Assembly: GCA_963931925.1 (NCBI GenBank)
Contig: OZ007579.1
Location: 38,299,566-38,363,565 of the forward strand
DNA: 64,000 nt
From: Onchidella celtica
Taxonomy: Eukaryota; Mollusca; Gastropoda; Systellommatophora; Onchidiidae
Direction: 5' to 3'
Part shown: positions 1 through 14,200 of the stretch, in pieces
Layout: the number at the start of each line of letters is the position of its first letter
Position numbering within the stretch: position 1 is the stretch's first letter
Position numbers and translations under genes: made by a program
Notes under the pieces: model-generated
Database searches by the model: none
The model's input: the letters and a program-made list of their open reading frames with translations, nothing else
Told to the model about the DNA's origin: nothing

Positions 1-63
1 AACATGCTGGCACCAACTGGGAATTGAACCAACTACTTTTGGCGTAAGAGGTGAACATCTTGC
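1..63 (-). repeat. tRNA-derived SINE fragment (partial at window edge)
   Basis: Read on the minus strand, this edge contains a B-box-like GGTTCAATTCC preceded by a CACCTCTTACGCCA phrase. The same layout recurs in the SINE-like block at 53495-53753, where it reads CGCCTCTCACGCCA. The left part is cut by the window edge. A degenerate tRNA gene is a less likely alternative because the acceptor stem is not visible. Confidence 0.5.
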
Positions 64-1958
64 CTCTAGACACAGTATATATAATGTATACATATCATTC
101 CCATTCTTGATATAACACTTGCATTTCCTTTTTTAAAAAACTGACAAGAAATGTCTAAAGAACAACGGTGGACATATTTGAACTTCTAATATAAAAGATA
201 AAAAAAAAATATTCACAGCTTCGTGGAAAGCTGGTTGGTGTAACTCATGAAATACACTTTAAAACAATTATCAATGAAATTGACTGGTAGAAACTTACTC
301 TGCCATGCAAAGGCAGAGTGCAGAGACAATGAAGTAGAAAAATGCCACACTGTCAGTTACGTCACTCTGCCTTTGCACAACAGTATTGTCTCATCTTGTC
401 TTGATAACTTTCAGTGTATACATTTTTCATTTAGCTGCCAAAAACAGAAACTTTGCAGTTATAGAAAATTCAAAATTGGTGGGTCTAAAAGGAATATTTC
501 TACACGTTAGAATTTGGTTTGTAACCAATTTTTTTTACATGTATTTCACAACCTCCACTGTACAATCTGGCCTTGACAAAAATGTATATTATAAAACATC
601 TACACAAAAAACTGACAATTCAGAGTAATCCGCTAAAAGGAAAGGGACACAAAATTAGCATATTTCCATTGCTGGTAGCTGAGGGAATACGAGTTTGAGA
701 CAACACATATCTTACACTAAGTTATCTCTCTCCATATAATGTACATTAACTTACTACAATATTTTGTAGTATACTGTATATATTGGGAAAATTGTAAAGA
801 AAAATATTAAAGGAATGTTGTTTTACATGTTTAAATATTTTGTAAACTTTGGCTAAGGACGGAATGCACTGAATACAATACTAAGCAAATGTATAATAAA
901 AAATGTTATGATAAGCATAAAATTTCCATGTCATAGTACAGTTTAAGTAATGCACGTCACAGAACATCAGCTTATTCTCTTTCAAGTTGTTTTAGTGGAC
1001 AAGTAGTGGACCTAACTAATGGAGACAATCCTTCCACATATATATTTGATTGTGTTGAGGATTTTCATTACATTCATGTCAGAGAAAATGTCTACTCCCA
1101 ACAGAATTATAAATTGCAAACCATTTGACTTAATAGTTTTTTCATGAACTTTTTGTACCAGCCCTGGTTTAACTGTCTTGACTCTAACCCGCCAATTTAT
1201 GACTCAACCGATAATGCACTTGGGATATCCAAAATTTATGGCATAGAAAAACTGATGTGTCTTAAAATGAAAAGAATAACTCTGAAATTCCAAAACGAAC
1301 ATACAGTTACGAAAAAAAAAGTTTGATATATAATTTCACAAAGTTACTCTTAAAGTTTTTGGACAGTTTCCAAATTGTGGAATTGCAGAGTTCAGTAAAT
1401 GATAAAAGCTCAGTAGCAGTGCATACAAGGTTTCAGAGAATCTAGCTTCTTCCATTAACACACAATGTCTACAAGTATCCCAAAATATATCACAGTTGCT
1501 GTAAAGCTTCACCAAAGCCTTTATGTCTGAGAGCAGTTTGAATAGCCAGCACATAGATCTACTCCAGTCAAATATTTTCAGTTCTACAACTATGTCCCTG
1601 AACTCCACAAGTCACCGCCTCCATCTCCTTAGGAAAAAAAAAGGTTTTTAGCCCTAATTAATATTTTCTGCCCCTAAATCGTTGCAGTCTTGGGAAAAAT
1701 CACCCAGATATTTCTGGTTCCACACCGCCAACTCTTGCATACAACACAAGCACATCCAGCATATCCAGTAACTCTGGGTAATGTATCAGACATGATGGGA
1801 ATTACAGAAAGCTCAGGTGCTTAAGAGGTAGCTGGTATTCAAATATTGTGCAGAATTTAGTGAGTCAAATTTATGATATTAAAAAAATACAATAGCAGAT
1901 GTAATGATGAAAAATTAAGATCCTTGGATTTGCATCCACTACCTTTTGAAATGGAACT
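64..1958. other. Non-coding flank, no gene recognised
   Basis: Only short ORFs without recognisable domains are present. A small hairpin (ACTCTGCC/GGCAGAGT) lies near 296-320, and the same core recurs inverted near 363-378. Part of the right end may be FBXO16 3' UTR or downstream flank. Confidence 0.5.
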
Positions 1959-1964
1959 TTTATT
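1959..1964 (-). terminator. Candidate poly(A) signal for the F-box gene
   Basis: TTTATT on the plus strand gives AATAAA on the minus strand, about 220 nt downstream of the proposed FBXO16 stop codon. The hexamer is common by chance in AT-rich DNA, so this is tentative. Confidence 0.35.
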
Positions 1965-2183
1965 GGGACGAAATGAAGATAAACAACAATATGGCAATGC
2001 CTTATTAAATATGAAAAGTGTATGCTGACTTAAGTTGAATTAAAAACATCATACCTTTCAGGTTGTGATGTAATGAAAGATAAAGACCAGTATGGCATTG
2101 TCTAATTACATATAAAAAATTCGTGTTGACTGAAGTTTTGTATTCTATTTTCATATTTTGCTGCCCTGGGTACTTGAATGTGA

Positions 2184-2254
2184 TCAAACTGCTTCATCTT
2201 CTGAGTCGGCAGGATCCGGAACTTTCCATGGGGTCTGAGGGAATAACTCTGTGG
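2184..2254 (-). CDS. FBXO16: FBXO16 coding exon 7 (stop codon)
   Basis: The acceptor TTTCATTACAG joins in phase to exon 6 and gives TELFPQTPWKVPDPADSEDE, AV and stop (TGA at 2186-2184). The acidic end is plausible but not family-diagnostic. Confidence 0.6.
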
Positions 2255-5200
2255 CTGTAATGAAAATGAGAATAGATTACACTTCGATGTAGACATTTCC
2301 AGTCATGAGTGTGTGGCTGGTGGGCACTTCTGGTAGGGCCTCCTTCTGTCCTGTCATTCTACAATATTCTGTCTATCGTCTTGCTTCTTTCTAGCACATT
2401 GTGACCGTTATCACACCAACGCTCTTTCTCATAACTCAAACTCTAGTCATGAACAAAAGACGAGGTATTAAAGATTCAAAGAGACATTTAGATATCAAAT
2501 TTTCCTGCTTGAGGTGATTCTGTTGGCTGCTAATTGGTCCCACTGAGACTGAGAATGGTGAGGTGCACCTTAACGGTTAACACTATTAAATAAAAGTTTT
2601 TGTGAAAAATAAAAAAACTACGACCAGTTTCAATTTTTCCAAGAGATTTTTCAAAATTATTACAAGCTAGTATAGTTTTCTAAACTGAAAGGTACGCTGA
2701 ACAGCAAGCTATTTCATGAAAACTTACTGGGTGGATCTCTTGCAGATCGAGCTGTCGTGGGCCTGGATGGATTTTTCTGTGGTGGTTTGGGTGGTGGGCT
2801 GATAGGACCTGGCCGCATTATTTTAGCCAGAACACCATTTTGTTTCATTGCGCCCTTGTGTAAAAACTGAGAAGTGGATTGTGTTCTTTGCTGAGCCCAC
2901 TTGGGACGTTCTGTTTCACCCATTGATGAACTGATGCGCTGTAGAGGAAATAAAAATGGAAATTCAGTCCTTGCTATTCCCATTTTTCCAATTCTTGCTC
3001 TTTTGAGTTCAGATCTAGAATTCAGACATTCAGCTATGTGCAGTATGAATTGACTAGGTCCTGATGCTGCATCTGATAAATGCACTCACTGAGACACAGA
3101 TGAAATTTGACATTTAATAAAGAATGTTCACACTTGTGTAATTATTATACTAATTCCTGTCAATATGAGTGTGACGATGGGAGATTTACCACAGGTGTTG
3201 TATTTGTCTGTTGCTTCATAAGTATTTCCTTCACATAAACTGCTTGGAATTCACCATAATTAAAGTAATCATAATGCTGAAATGTTATACACATATCACA
3301 TGCTGGACCGTTGCATGTCATTAGACCTATCCTTCTGAAAGAAATGTTAACTTCTGAATATCTGCAACACAGTAATGAGGACAACTGGTGCTTGAAAAAT
3401 ACTGACATTCATCTCTTCTTGGTCACAGTTTGTGGTGTAAATGCAAAACAGCAGCTAACCTCAAAAAAATAAATACCTAAAACACCTTTTTTGATATACA
3501 AGTCTTTCAGACTGACAGCTGTCATGATTCTAACACAGTGGTTCTCAACGTGGGCGATTCTGATTTCCAGGGAGGCAAAAACAAAAAAAAGGGCATCAAG
3601 GGGACGAAAATGATGAAACCTGGCCATAGGGGGGCAAAAACAGTCATGAATGGAGAACTTTTTGGGGGCAACCACAAATTTGTTCACACGTAGATGGGTT
3701 TTGTGAACTGAAAAGGCCTATATTTTTTCAGTGCATTTAATAGAGAATGCTCTCTGTTCTGTAATCAATAAGCGACATGCCTGTTGTCATAAATAGGACT
3801 TTGAAAACTTAAAAAAGTTAAGGGGGGGGGGGGGGGGGGGAGGGGACGATGAAAGAAAATTTGGAGCCAAAGAGGGCGATTGCCTGAAAAAGGTTGACAA
3901 ACATTGTTCTAACACATGACCTCCACATTTTGTGTACAAATTCCAAAGCTTTCATTTTGTTCTCAAGAAATGTTTTCTGGACAATTCAATACTCACAGTT
4001 AATGATTGTGATCTTGTCAATGTATTGAGAACATTGGTTCCATTTTTGACTTTACTCCGAGCATTCCTTACAACGTCATCTGCTGATGATCCATACACCT
4101 TCTTCTGCCGGCTGAAAAATGAAATTCAGAAAATGGGTAAAGAAAATTAAATTTATGATTAAATCCAGAGGAAAAATCTCAGCTATTGGACTTTCTCTTA
4201 AGCTGAAAAATAATGGTATAAGTAGAAAATGTCTTTTTTTGGTAATTTTTGTTTTATTTTTTACAATAGACAGAGAAAAAGATCTTCATTTGTGGCATAA
4301 GTCTTGCAATTTTCAGAGTTTGATTACTGGGCAGATCGAAGGAACTATGAGACAGTATTATAATTAACTCATTTCTCACCGCGAACGGGGAATCCCTGTT
4401 TTCGCCTTTCGTGCCGAGCTGTACTGCAAACGGGGAATCCACGTTTTTGTTGCAGTTTAAAAAAATTTTTTTTTTTTTTTCCAATTCTAATTTACAAATT
4501 ACTACTCTATACCCATACAATAATAAAAACAACCACAGAATATCATAAAGCATTCATTTATAAACACTTCCACCAAATAGAATTGAAAAATATTTTAAAA
4601 ATAAGCGAGTAATGAATTTCTTGCTATAAAAGCATGAAAACTGTAAAATTTACTTGGGCCAGCTGGAGCAACTTGGCCAAATTTACTTGGGGAGAAATGA
4701 GTTAAATTTGTATGATCAAAAGTGAGAAAGTCTGAAATGGCCAAGTGAGTAGCCTACAGACTCAGAATCAGATTTCATGGCATGCAAATAGTGAATGAAT
4801 CAAACAAGTTATTACTGACACTTCAGTTTAACTCTTTCCCTATGGGCCAGCAATCCATGTCTGGACGGAGAACTTCCTGGGGTTATACACCATACTGTAC
4901 TGTGTATTTGTAAGCAAAGATCGCCTTCCTACACAACAGCTGTCCAAACTATACACTTATCAAACACATTCTACGCAAGGACAAAGGAAGCTTTACCAAG
5001 AATTCTATTTTTAAGGTTCAATGTTGCGAGTTGTTAAAATTTTCCACTGCAGTGGTCAAAGAATACCTTTACAACAATACAACGCAGGCTGCGCTGTATC
5101 GGCTGCCACTAGGGAAGCGTGCAGCGCAGTGTGCCTTACACCATCGGGAAAGAGTTAACTCATTTCCTACGGTAACTTATGAAGATGTGGATGGTAACTC

Positions 5201-8200
5201 ACAACACTATCCAGCCTGAAACTTACACGTAGTTCAAAGATATTTTTCTTTCACTCAATATAAACACAAGACATAATACATTAGACATTAAAGTAAAGGA
5301 AAATCAATGAACCAGGATGGGATTCGGTACTTCGAGATGTTGGCTTAGGTATTAGTGTTAGAAAATCGGTGTCCACTTGAGCTGAATATTTGGCTTCCAT
5401 AGTGAAGCTAAAATCCGTGAGCCGAATATTCCGCTTACCATAGCGAATGAGTTAATGAAGACTTCATCTCTGATTCTCAAAATTTGGATTTTGAAGACAC
5501 AAAACAAACCCTCACGATATTCAAGAAATTAAACAAACATTTTATTAAAAAAAAAAAACACAAAAAAATGGTCCGGGCAACTGTAATATGACCAGTATTT
5601 CTAATCTTATTTCTCCATTCTGTCTTCTGCACCCACCATTTTGCCACCTCATCTAGCACCTCATCATTATTCAGGTAATTGTATCTCCAGGTGTCCTTTG
5701 GCACAGGGTCTGAACCTCTCCATGGAGTTGGTCCTGATTTCTTGCCTCCCCTGGCAGACTTGTCCCCATTTCTTCCATCCAATTTGAGCTTTTTCATTTG
5801 TGAGACAGGATGGCTCTGAAAACACAGTGCAACAGTAAACTGATGATGGCTATTGCTCAAATTGCGTGAATTGCATAATTCACTATTTGTAGTGTGGACA
5901 AATCATCACTATTCCCTAAAATTGTAGTAAACGATTTTGATTATTTTTCAGGGGGAGCAAAAAACTGTTTATTTTTGCACAACTAGTCTAGTGACGATGC
6001 CTTTTTGAAAGTTTGCTGTTTGACTATTTTCAGCTTATGACTCTAGAACCAAGCTCATCCAGGCGGCTTTGAATGCAGTTGAACATATAAAAAAAAACTG
6101 ATTTTGTGAGTTACTACAGTCTCACGGAATGGTGAGAAAATGAGTGTGTAAATGAAACTGTATGAAATTCTCAGAAAATATGACAGTAAGCTGCAGTACT
6201 AGATCTAGTTCTGAAAAAAAAGTATTTTTGCACACTCTGAAACCAATCTACAGACATTCCTAAGGACCTATTTCTTGGGGGTTGGGGGAGGGGTGCCTCT
6301 GGATCTGTAGGGGAAATTAGATACCTCAAACGTATGGCCACTGTTTATTACCCATGAAGTGTTCACAAATTTGAACATTATCAGTCTCGGACAACTGTAG
6401 GGAACCTAAAGACTGCTGTAAGTAATCTGCAAAATAAACATTAATGGTAGTAATTCTGATTGGGAATGTCAGGTGCTTGAAGCACACAGACATAGTCTTA
6501 TATACGTACAGTTTGTAGCATTCTCAGAAAATCAGGGGGAAAAAAGACTGAGGAAACTCCAAAATCTGTATAGTTTCTGAATGAAGTTACAGTCCAATCC
6601 ACTTATCTCGACATGGCTTTTGTCAATATTCTGGGTAACTCGATACAATTTTTAAGTCCCAACCTGTTCCTTCTTTAATGCTACTAAATATTTCCCCCTA
6701 ACTCGACGTGTTATTCCATTCTTTCCTCTTATATTGACACATTAATTATTTCTCCCCGACTGAGGTAACACACGTGAAATAAATCTACTATTGTGTTACC
6801 AAATATGTCCACGCAACTCCCCGCATATAAGACCTCTTTATTTCTTTTTGTGGTGCTGGCAAGGTGGGGTAGGAGAGGGTGCGTGTGGACGCAGAGGATG
6901 ACCCTCGGCTTCAGTAACGCGAGTGTGGAGTGCTATGCATAAGCGCACGGCAGCAAAATTACAGACTGAGTAATTTCTTTTTGGACTTTTTTTCCCACAA
7001 AACATTCGTGTGCCCTTGATACTAGGCCTTGACCTAGATCTCTTGGTTAACTGCCGTACTGTGCGTGTATTGGTATCATCACTTCTTCTAAAGAAACAGG
7101 TCGAGGTTAAAAAAAAAAGTAAAGCACTGCGCATTTGATAGCAACAGCATTTCACCGATATCGGCAAATCTTTGCCAGGCAACTGCTCTGCACAACAGTG
7201 GTATTGGAGGAACAGGTGACAATATGCCAATAATTAAAAGAAAATAGGATATAACTATGTTATTTATTGGACACTTCCCATTGTGGTGATGTTTGGGCCC
7301 CCCCTCTTTTTTTTTCTCTTCCACCACGAATCTGCTATTTCGACTTTCTCTTTACTCGACTTTCTCTTTACTCGACACAAGTCAGACGATCCCACTGATG
7401 TCGAGATATTAGGACTGCACGGTATTTTTCTTCAAGACTGTCATTTGTAAATCACACAAAATAATACAAGAATAAGAGTGATACATCGTCACTGTTTGTC
7501 ACAAATCCCAGACTGGGAGATGTAATAGTTATAACAAGACGACAATCACGAACGAACAAGTATAACACTTAACAGAACAACCCATCAGACTCACACATTT
7601 ATTAAACATAAAGATAAAGATACACTGCAATGACATACATTATATTACTCTAACCAACTGCCGTCCAACGGCCTGCTTTCCCTCAAGCACTCTTCCTCGG
7701 GTCCACAACCCGGTAGTTACTTTTAAATACACTTCGGCTTCAGCCTCTCCACTCAATGTCTTAATAACACATTCCTATGGCAATAACACCTGAGCATTCC
7801 AAGAGCTCCTCAACATGGCAATAGCATGTTAATAGTTCAATTCACATTAATATCACAATAGCACATTCGTATATCACTATCACATGTAGTACATCTTAGA
7901 GCACATTAACAATTATATACACATCCCTGTCTGTGGCCAGACTGCCACGACTCATGCGCCCCTCCTGTCCTGCTCGACAGCTTCACTCCACTGGCCTATG
8001 CGTAGCCTTCGGCCCTATGCTGGCCTATCCCCTGTGCTAGTTCGCTTACCGCGGGTGGCGTCTGTGCCCGACCCCGGCACCTACAAGAAGAACATTACAT
8101 TGGTATAATACCATACCATTTCTAACCACTTCACCCCTCATTACAAACCATGAAGCGTACACACAATAGTCCACCTTTCACTCACCACACATCTTACGGT

Positions 8201-11200
8201 AACACACCCCCACCGTACCACACAGCACTCACTCTCGCTACGAATCCATGAACCTAACTTACATCTATCGCTCATGGCGCACATTTCTATACACAGTAAT
8301 CACTGACTTCCACATTCCTCACATATACTTATTTACATCATGGTCATAGACGAATATAATACATCAATCATCATAATTATAAATCATAGTTCAACCTACC
8401 AGTCATCACTGGAAAACACATCACAATCTCCTGACTGCCTCTGATCTCACGTCTGTCCCCTGGGACCTCTTAACTTGCAGTGATCTGACTATTCAGATTT
8501 TGCCTCTACTACGCCTCAACTTCACTCACAACATGCACGCTTTACGTCAACTAACAGAAGTCAATACAGGTGAGCAGCCTCCCTATCCCGTGAGTCAGTC
8601 CTACACTTCCATGCCCCCGTAATCCTTGAATCCCGCTCACTCCACTCGTGACATCATCCCCCACCCCAAAAAAATTAATGCAATTAATTTCCAAGTCGCA
8701 TCAAGATAAATGTCAACGAGTGAGCGTGAGCGATATCTACGTAAAAATGACCTACTCATGCCCCTAGCACATATGATATATGATACCTAAATCAGAGGAA
8801 AACCTGGCGATCAATTTGCCCTGCACCATGCATATATGTATCACATCATCAATACCTAACTAAAACATAATACCTAATACAGAATCAAATCACTCAACCT
8901 ATCAACCATTCCTCATATAATATTTATAATGTCAATATTTTAAGATCGAAGAAACGTTCACACAGATCACTGTCAATGTTCATATGTTTCCCAATTTCTG
9001 CTGATATACGTTTCCAATTGTGCACAATCTGCGACTCTTCGTTGTTCTGTCTGTCGAATGTTCCTGTCCTCCGATGTGTAAGCTACTGAAATCTTCACCT
9101 AGGCTCTACTAAGGTAGTCGGCGATATGATTGCTGGTTCCTGGAATCGGTTGAATGACGAACGTATACGGCTGTAAAGCCAATGCCCATCTAGATAAGCG
9201 AGGGCTGGATGAACGATTCTTAGACAAAAACGTTAGTGGCTTGTGGTCCGTCTGGATACAGAATTCTCGACCCATCAGATAACGTCCTAATTTCTGGACG
9301 GACCACACAATGGCAAGACACTCCCGCTCTATCACAGAATACTTTCTTTCTCTCTGCAATAACTTCCTACTGACATAACATACAGGATGGAAACATTCGT
9401 TCTTCTCCTGTAGAAGACAAGCGCCGACACCAGAGTCCGACGCATCTGTTCTGAGGATAAATTTAGATCGAAAATCGGGTAATATCAGAATGGGTGACGA
9501 TGATAATGCTGTCACCAATTTATCAAATGCTGTCTGACATTCAGACGTCCACTGGACCTTATCGGGTTGTCCCTTCTTAGTAAGGTCAGTAAGAGAAGAT
9601 GACAAGGAGGAAAAATTTGGAATGAACTTCCTGTAATAATTTAAAATTCCCACTAAGCTTCTGACTTGTTTCTTTGTTTTAGGGATTTGCAACCCTACTA
9701 ATTTCTCAATTTTTGTTACTTCAGGTCTCTGAACACCTCTACCCACGATATGTCCTAAGAATACTATCTCTGGACATGCCAAATACATCTTTGCGGGTTT
9801 AGCAGTTAACCCAAAATGACGCAATCATTGAAAAATTACTGTTAGTGTCTGAATATGATCAGACCATTACGACGTATGACACGCTATATCGTCAAAGAAT
9901 GACACGACATTAGGTATGTCCTTTAATATCAGTCTCATTAATCTTGCAAACGTCGCTGGCGCGTTTACCAACCCAAATGGCATGACCTTAAATTGGAATA
10001 ATCCAATGGGCGTTTGGAAAGCCGTGTATTGTTTAGACTCCTCAGCAAGAGGAATTTCCCAATAACCTTTCGTTAAATCTATCTTGGAAAACCACGTGGA
10101 ACCAGCCAATGAAGCTATTAGTTCCTCTTGAAATGGAATAGGCTCCCTATCGCCTACCGTAATAGTGTTCAATTTTCGAAAATCAATACAGAACCGCACC
10201 GATCCATCAAGTTTTTTCACGAGGACGATGGGTGATGAATACGGCGATGTTGACGGTTCTATCACATCTAACTTCAACATTGACTCCACTTCTTTTATAA
10301 CTCTATCTCTGGAAGAAAAAGGCAGCGGATATGGTCTAAGAGATACTGGCTTATCCGAAGTCAACTTTATTTGGTGCTGGATCACCGTAGTGCGACCCGG
10401 CAAATCTGTAATAACATCTGGGAATGACGACAACAGGGTCTTAAGTTCCCTACTCATAGAACTCGTAAGGTCAGGGTTAAATTTTACGTCCCTGTAACCT
10501 TGTGTTGGAGTTAACTCCGGCAATTGAATTTGTACCTCTTCCTGCGCCTCGGTGTCGCTTACGTCACTGTTTAACTGGTCTACGACCCCCGTACAAGCAA
10601 TAGAGAAGACACTCTCCTCTGGTTTCGTCTGTGCACACAGATACTCTGGTCTCTCATAAAATCTCTGTAGCATATTAACATGGAATACCTTAATTGATCC
10701 ATCAATCTGGATAGCCTAATCTACCTTCGAAACAACTCGCTCAATAGCGTAAGGACCTTTCCATGTCATCAATAACTTATTATGATCCGTAGGCAATAAC
10801 AATAAAACCTTGTCTCCTGGCTTAAAAATTCTTAGTTTGGATCCTCTATCTTTATAGTTTTTTGCTCTTTTTGAAGCGATACTAGAAGCTTCTTCTGCGA
10901 TAGTGCGCGCTGAAGATAATCTTTCTCTTAAATCAACAAGGTACTGAAACACTGAAACTTGCTCATCGTCTCCCGATGATGGCGACGTCATCATGTCCCG
11001 AAGAACATCGGTTGGACCCCTAGGACTACGACCATACAACATTTCAAACGGAGAGAATCCCGTTGACTCCTGCCGTACCTCCCTATACGCGAATAATACT
11101 GCAGGGATATATCTATCCCAAGCTTTAGGGCGATCAGCAGCTACCTTACGCAGCATCGACCTTAGCGTCGAGTTCAATCTCTCGCACATGCCATTAGCCT

Positions 11201-14200
11201 GCGGATGATATGGGGTGGTAGTGATGGGTTGTATGCTAAATAAGCGAAACAATTCCTTCATCATTTCCGAAGTAAATTGCGCACCCCTATCAGACAAAAT
11301 TTATTCCGGTATTCCCACCCTAGCGAAAATTCCAAACAACGCTTCCGCGACTGCTTCAGACGTTATGGTCCGAAGAGGAACCGACTCTGGCCATCTCGTA
11401 GCATTACATATGACTGTTAAGAAAAATCGATTCCCCCTATCGGTAGCTGGGTGAATGGGGCCAACAAGGTCTATCGAAACCTTTCTAAACGGCTCTGAAA
11501 CCGTGGGGATCTTTTGAAGAGGAGCCTGGGGTGTACCTCCCTTACGCGTCGTCTTTTGGCACGCACTGCACGTCTTACAATACAATCGTACATCTCTGTG
11601 GACGGATGGCCAATAAAAATTCTTAAGAACCCTTTCTTTGGTTCTAGCTGTCCCCATATGACCCGCTAATGGGACATCATGTGCCAAATGCAATACTGTT
11701 GCAATTAGCAACGCTGGCACAACGACCTGCTTTAAAATGGAAGCCACCGTGACATACTTTCGGAACAGAATGCCCGCCTGGATAACAAAGGAAGATGAAC
11801 CGTTCTTATATTTCCTCGTTTTCTCTGTTCGCGCTTCCCCAAAACATGGACTCAATGATGGATCCTCCTTTTGTAATCTCGCCAAGCGCTCTGGTGTGAT
11901 ATCCAGGTTGACCGCTGGCGTTGCCAAAGGTCTAATCTTACTCCTATCACCTACCTGTCGACGTGTCTCGACTGCGGCACAAAAGTCAATACCTTTTGAT
12001 TGTGACCATGCCTGCACATTCTCTTCGGAAGGGGCAACTACCCGAGACACATTACCAATGATGAGCTGGGCGCCTGGAAAAAAACCAACGACTGCTTTGA
12101 CTTCCCCGCTAAGGAAAGGCGTATCAATCACTATCTTTGCCAATGGTAATTTCTCAATGGCCCCTGAAAATTGAATGCACGGGACAGTTTCACCTGTAAG
12201 CTGTGAATCCCGAATGCAGTCTCTATGCACCCCCACAACGGTAGATCCTGTATCCCGTAAAACCGAGACCGGTTCGTCCCCAACAAACCCCGGATAAACC
12301 CTAAGACCACCTCCTGTATGACATGAATTGATAACGGGAATCTTTCTCCCACAAGGTAAAACACCAGAAGATAACAATTTCTCACAACTGGGACACTTAG
12401 AATACTGTCCGCCTCCGTTGTCCGATGTAATACACGCGGCCGCATGATGAAATTTATTAGGGGAACATGGAGTGGAGCTACCGTGATTGCCATCCACGTT
12501 CGCCGCTATCCTATCTGCAGGGCAATTCACGCTGATGTGATCTGCTCTTCCGCAGTTCCAACACTTCGCGGCCCTACAATCCCGTGAGTCAGTCCTACAC
12601 TTCCATGCCCCCGTAATCCTTGAATCCCGCTCACTCCACTCGTGACACTGTTCTCTTATACTGTAGTAACTCAAACATTCAGACAATTGATTTTAATATA
12701 CATTGAACTACATTGTAAGCCACACTGAATGATCTTGGTTATAGATTTCTAGCTTGAAAATGACTGAGGAGCAAAAATTTCAAAAAGTCATGGTCACTAG
12801 GCCAGTTGTGCTAAAATAATACAGTTTCTTGCTTCTCCTGAAAAAACCCCAGATTACTACAGTTTTAGGAACAGTGATGACATGATTAAAGCAGAATTTC
12901 ATTTTCAGAGGTATTATCCGATGATCTTTAAAGTTTCTTTTTCACACTCACAATCACTGTTAATTTACAGTAGCACTTACTTAAAGATGATATCTGACAC
13001 AAAGGACATGCCTAAATTTACATTTAGATCTTAAGACACTGTTCTACGCATTAACTTTCAATGTCAAATGGGCAGAAGGCGGGGAAAAAGAAAACAATAT
13101 GAAAAGAAAGGGAGGATTCCTTTGTTAAATAATCTATCTACACATCTATCTACTATTTGATAATCATCTAGGCCCGTCACTGTGAAAGCTGAAGGAAATA
13201 ATTTACCTTGGGCATCAGGGCTTGAACAATTTTAAACTGCTCACTGAAATTCCTCTTCCAAACTCCATTTTCATAGGGGCTCGGAGTGAAAGAAAGATAC
13301 CAGCCAAAGTGAAGACACTTGGGCATCCAAAGTTGATCCAGTTCGCTCAGATATCGCCAGTACCAACACACCTGTCAAACAATGTTTAGAAGTGTGAAAA
13401 TCAAAGCACTTTACTTTCTTGAATTGTCACTGTTTGCAAGTAGCAGTCAGCTGAAACTTTGTCAGATTTCATTGGGATATTGGACTACTACAAAGAGTGC
13501 TTGAAATTAAGTGTTTGCTGCTTGGAGCTATTACTGTTCTGGAACCACTATTTCGACTGTGGGTAGGGTTGTTGGAACACAGGGTAACACAACAATCAAC
13601 AGACTCGTTCGGCCATGTTGCTCAACATTTATTAACTGCCTGACTACTATCTCAGCAGTGTGCAATAATCGGAATCGTACAAAGTAATCATCATATCTAT
13701 TAGTATCGATATACTTAAACCCTTTGATGTACATATCATGACAATTACTATATCAAGGATCTGAGCTAACCATATGATGTTTACATCACATTTTGTTTCC
13801 TTATGATTTGCATGCGAAAAGAGACTGAAAGTGCAAGGCAAAGAGGGATGAGAAGATTGGAAATGAAAGGAGAATGAAAATCTTTATAAATGAGATTGTG
13901 CCATGTATGGATGCATCATCCGATGTACAACTCAGGACTGTCAGTAATTGCACTCCACAAAATATTATGATTGTCAACAAATTTTCTAGATGTCATATTT
14001 ACTGTTGATGAAAACAGCAGTGTAACGATATTGTATAGAAAATTCTTGTCACTGCACAATAGCTACCCTGGAAAAATGTCACTTTTCATTACTGTATTTA
14101 GGACATCGAACATGGTGCTTGTGTCCCTTAGCTTCTCATGAACTTCACTGAAGCCCAACCTGATAACCTTTTCTTAAAAGTCATTAAGTTTTGGGCGGTG

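Larger units (their letters stand above)
7497..12647 (-). mobile_element. Defective Ty3/gypsy-type LTR retrotransposon with protease-integrase-RT-RNase H order
   Basis: The element reads on the minus strand: a 69-bp stub of the 5' LTR (12647-12579), gag zinc knuckle, protease, integrase, RT, RNase H, a non-coding stretch, polypurine tract and a full 3' LTR (8653-7497). The exact 5-bp duplication CTGTT lies at 7492-7496 and 12648-12652. Most of the 5' LTR, the primer-binding site and most of gag are deleted. RT and RNase H look Ty3/gypsy-like, but integrase lies upstream of RT, as in copia elements and the Gmr1-like group. It sits in FBXO16 intron 4, in the same orientation as that gene. Confidence 0.95.

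Noticed and set aside
1336..1608. Minus-strand ORF of 90 codons downstream of FBXO16
   Set aside because: It begins after the proposed stop codon and poly(A) signal and shows no known motif; it may be flank or UTR.
10165..12174. Plus-strand ORFs antisense to the retrotransposon pol region
   Set aside because: They are shadows of the minus-strand pol frame, which has clear protease, integrase, RT and RNase H motifs.
12989..13020. Possible small FBXO16 exon with donor GTAAGT on the minus strand
   Set aside because: Between acceptor and donor it is 31 nt, which breaks the phase-0 to phase-0 join between exons 4 and 5.
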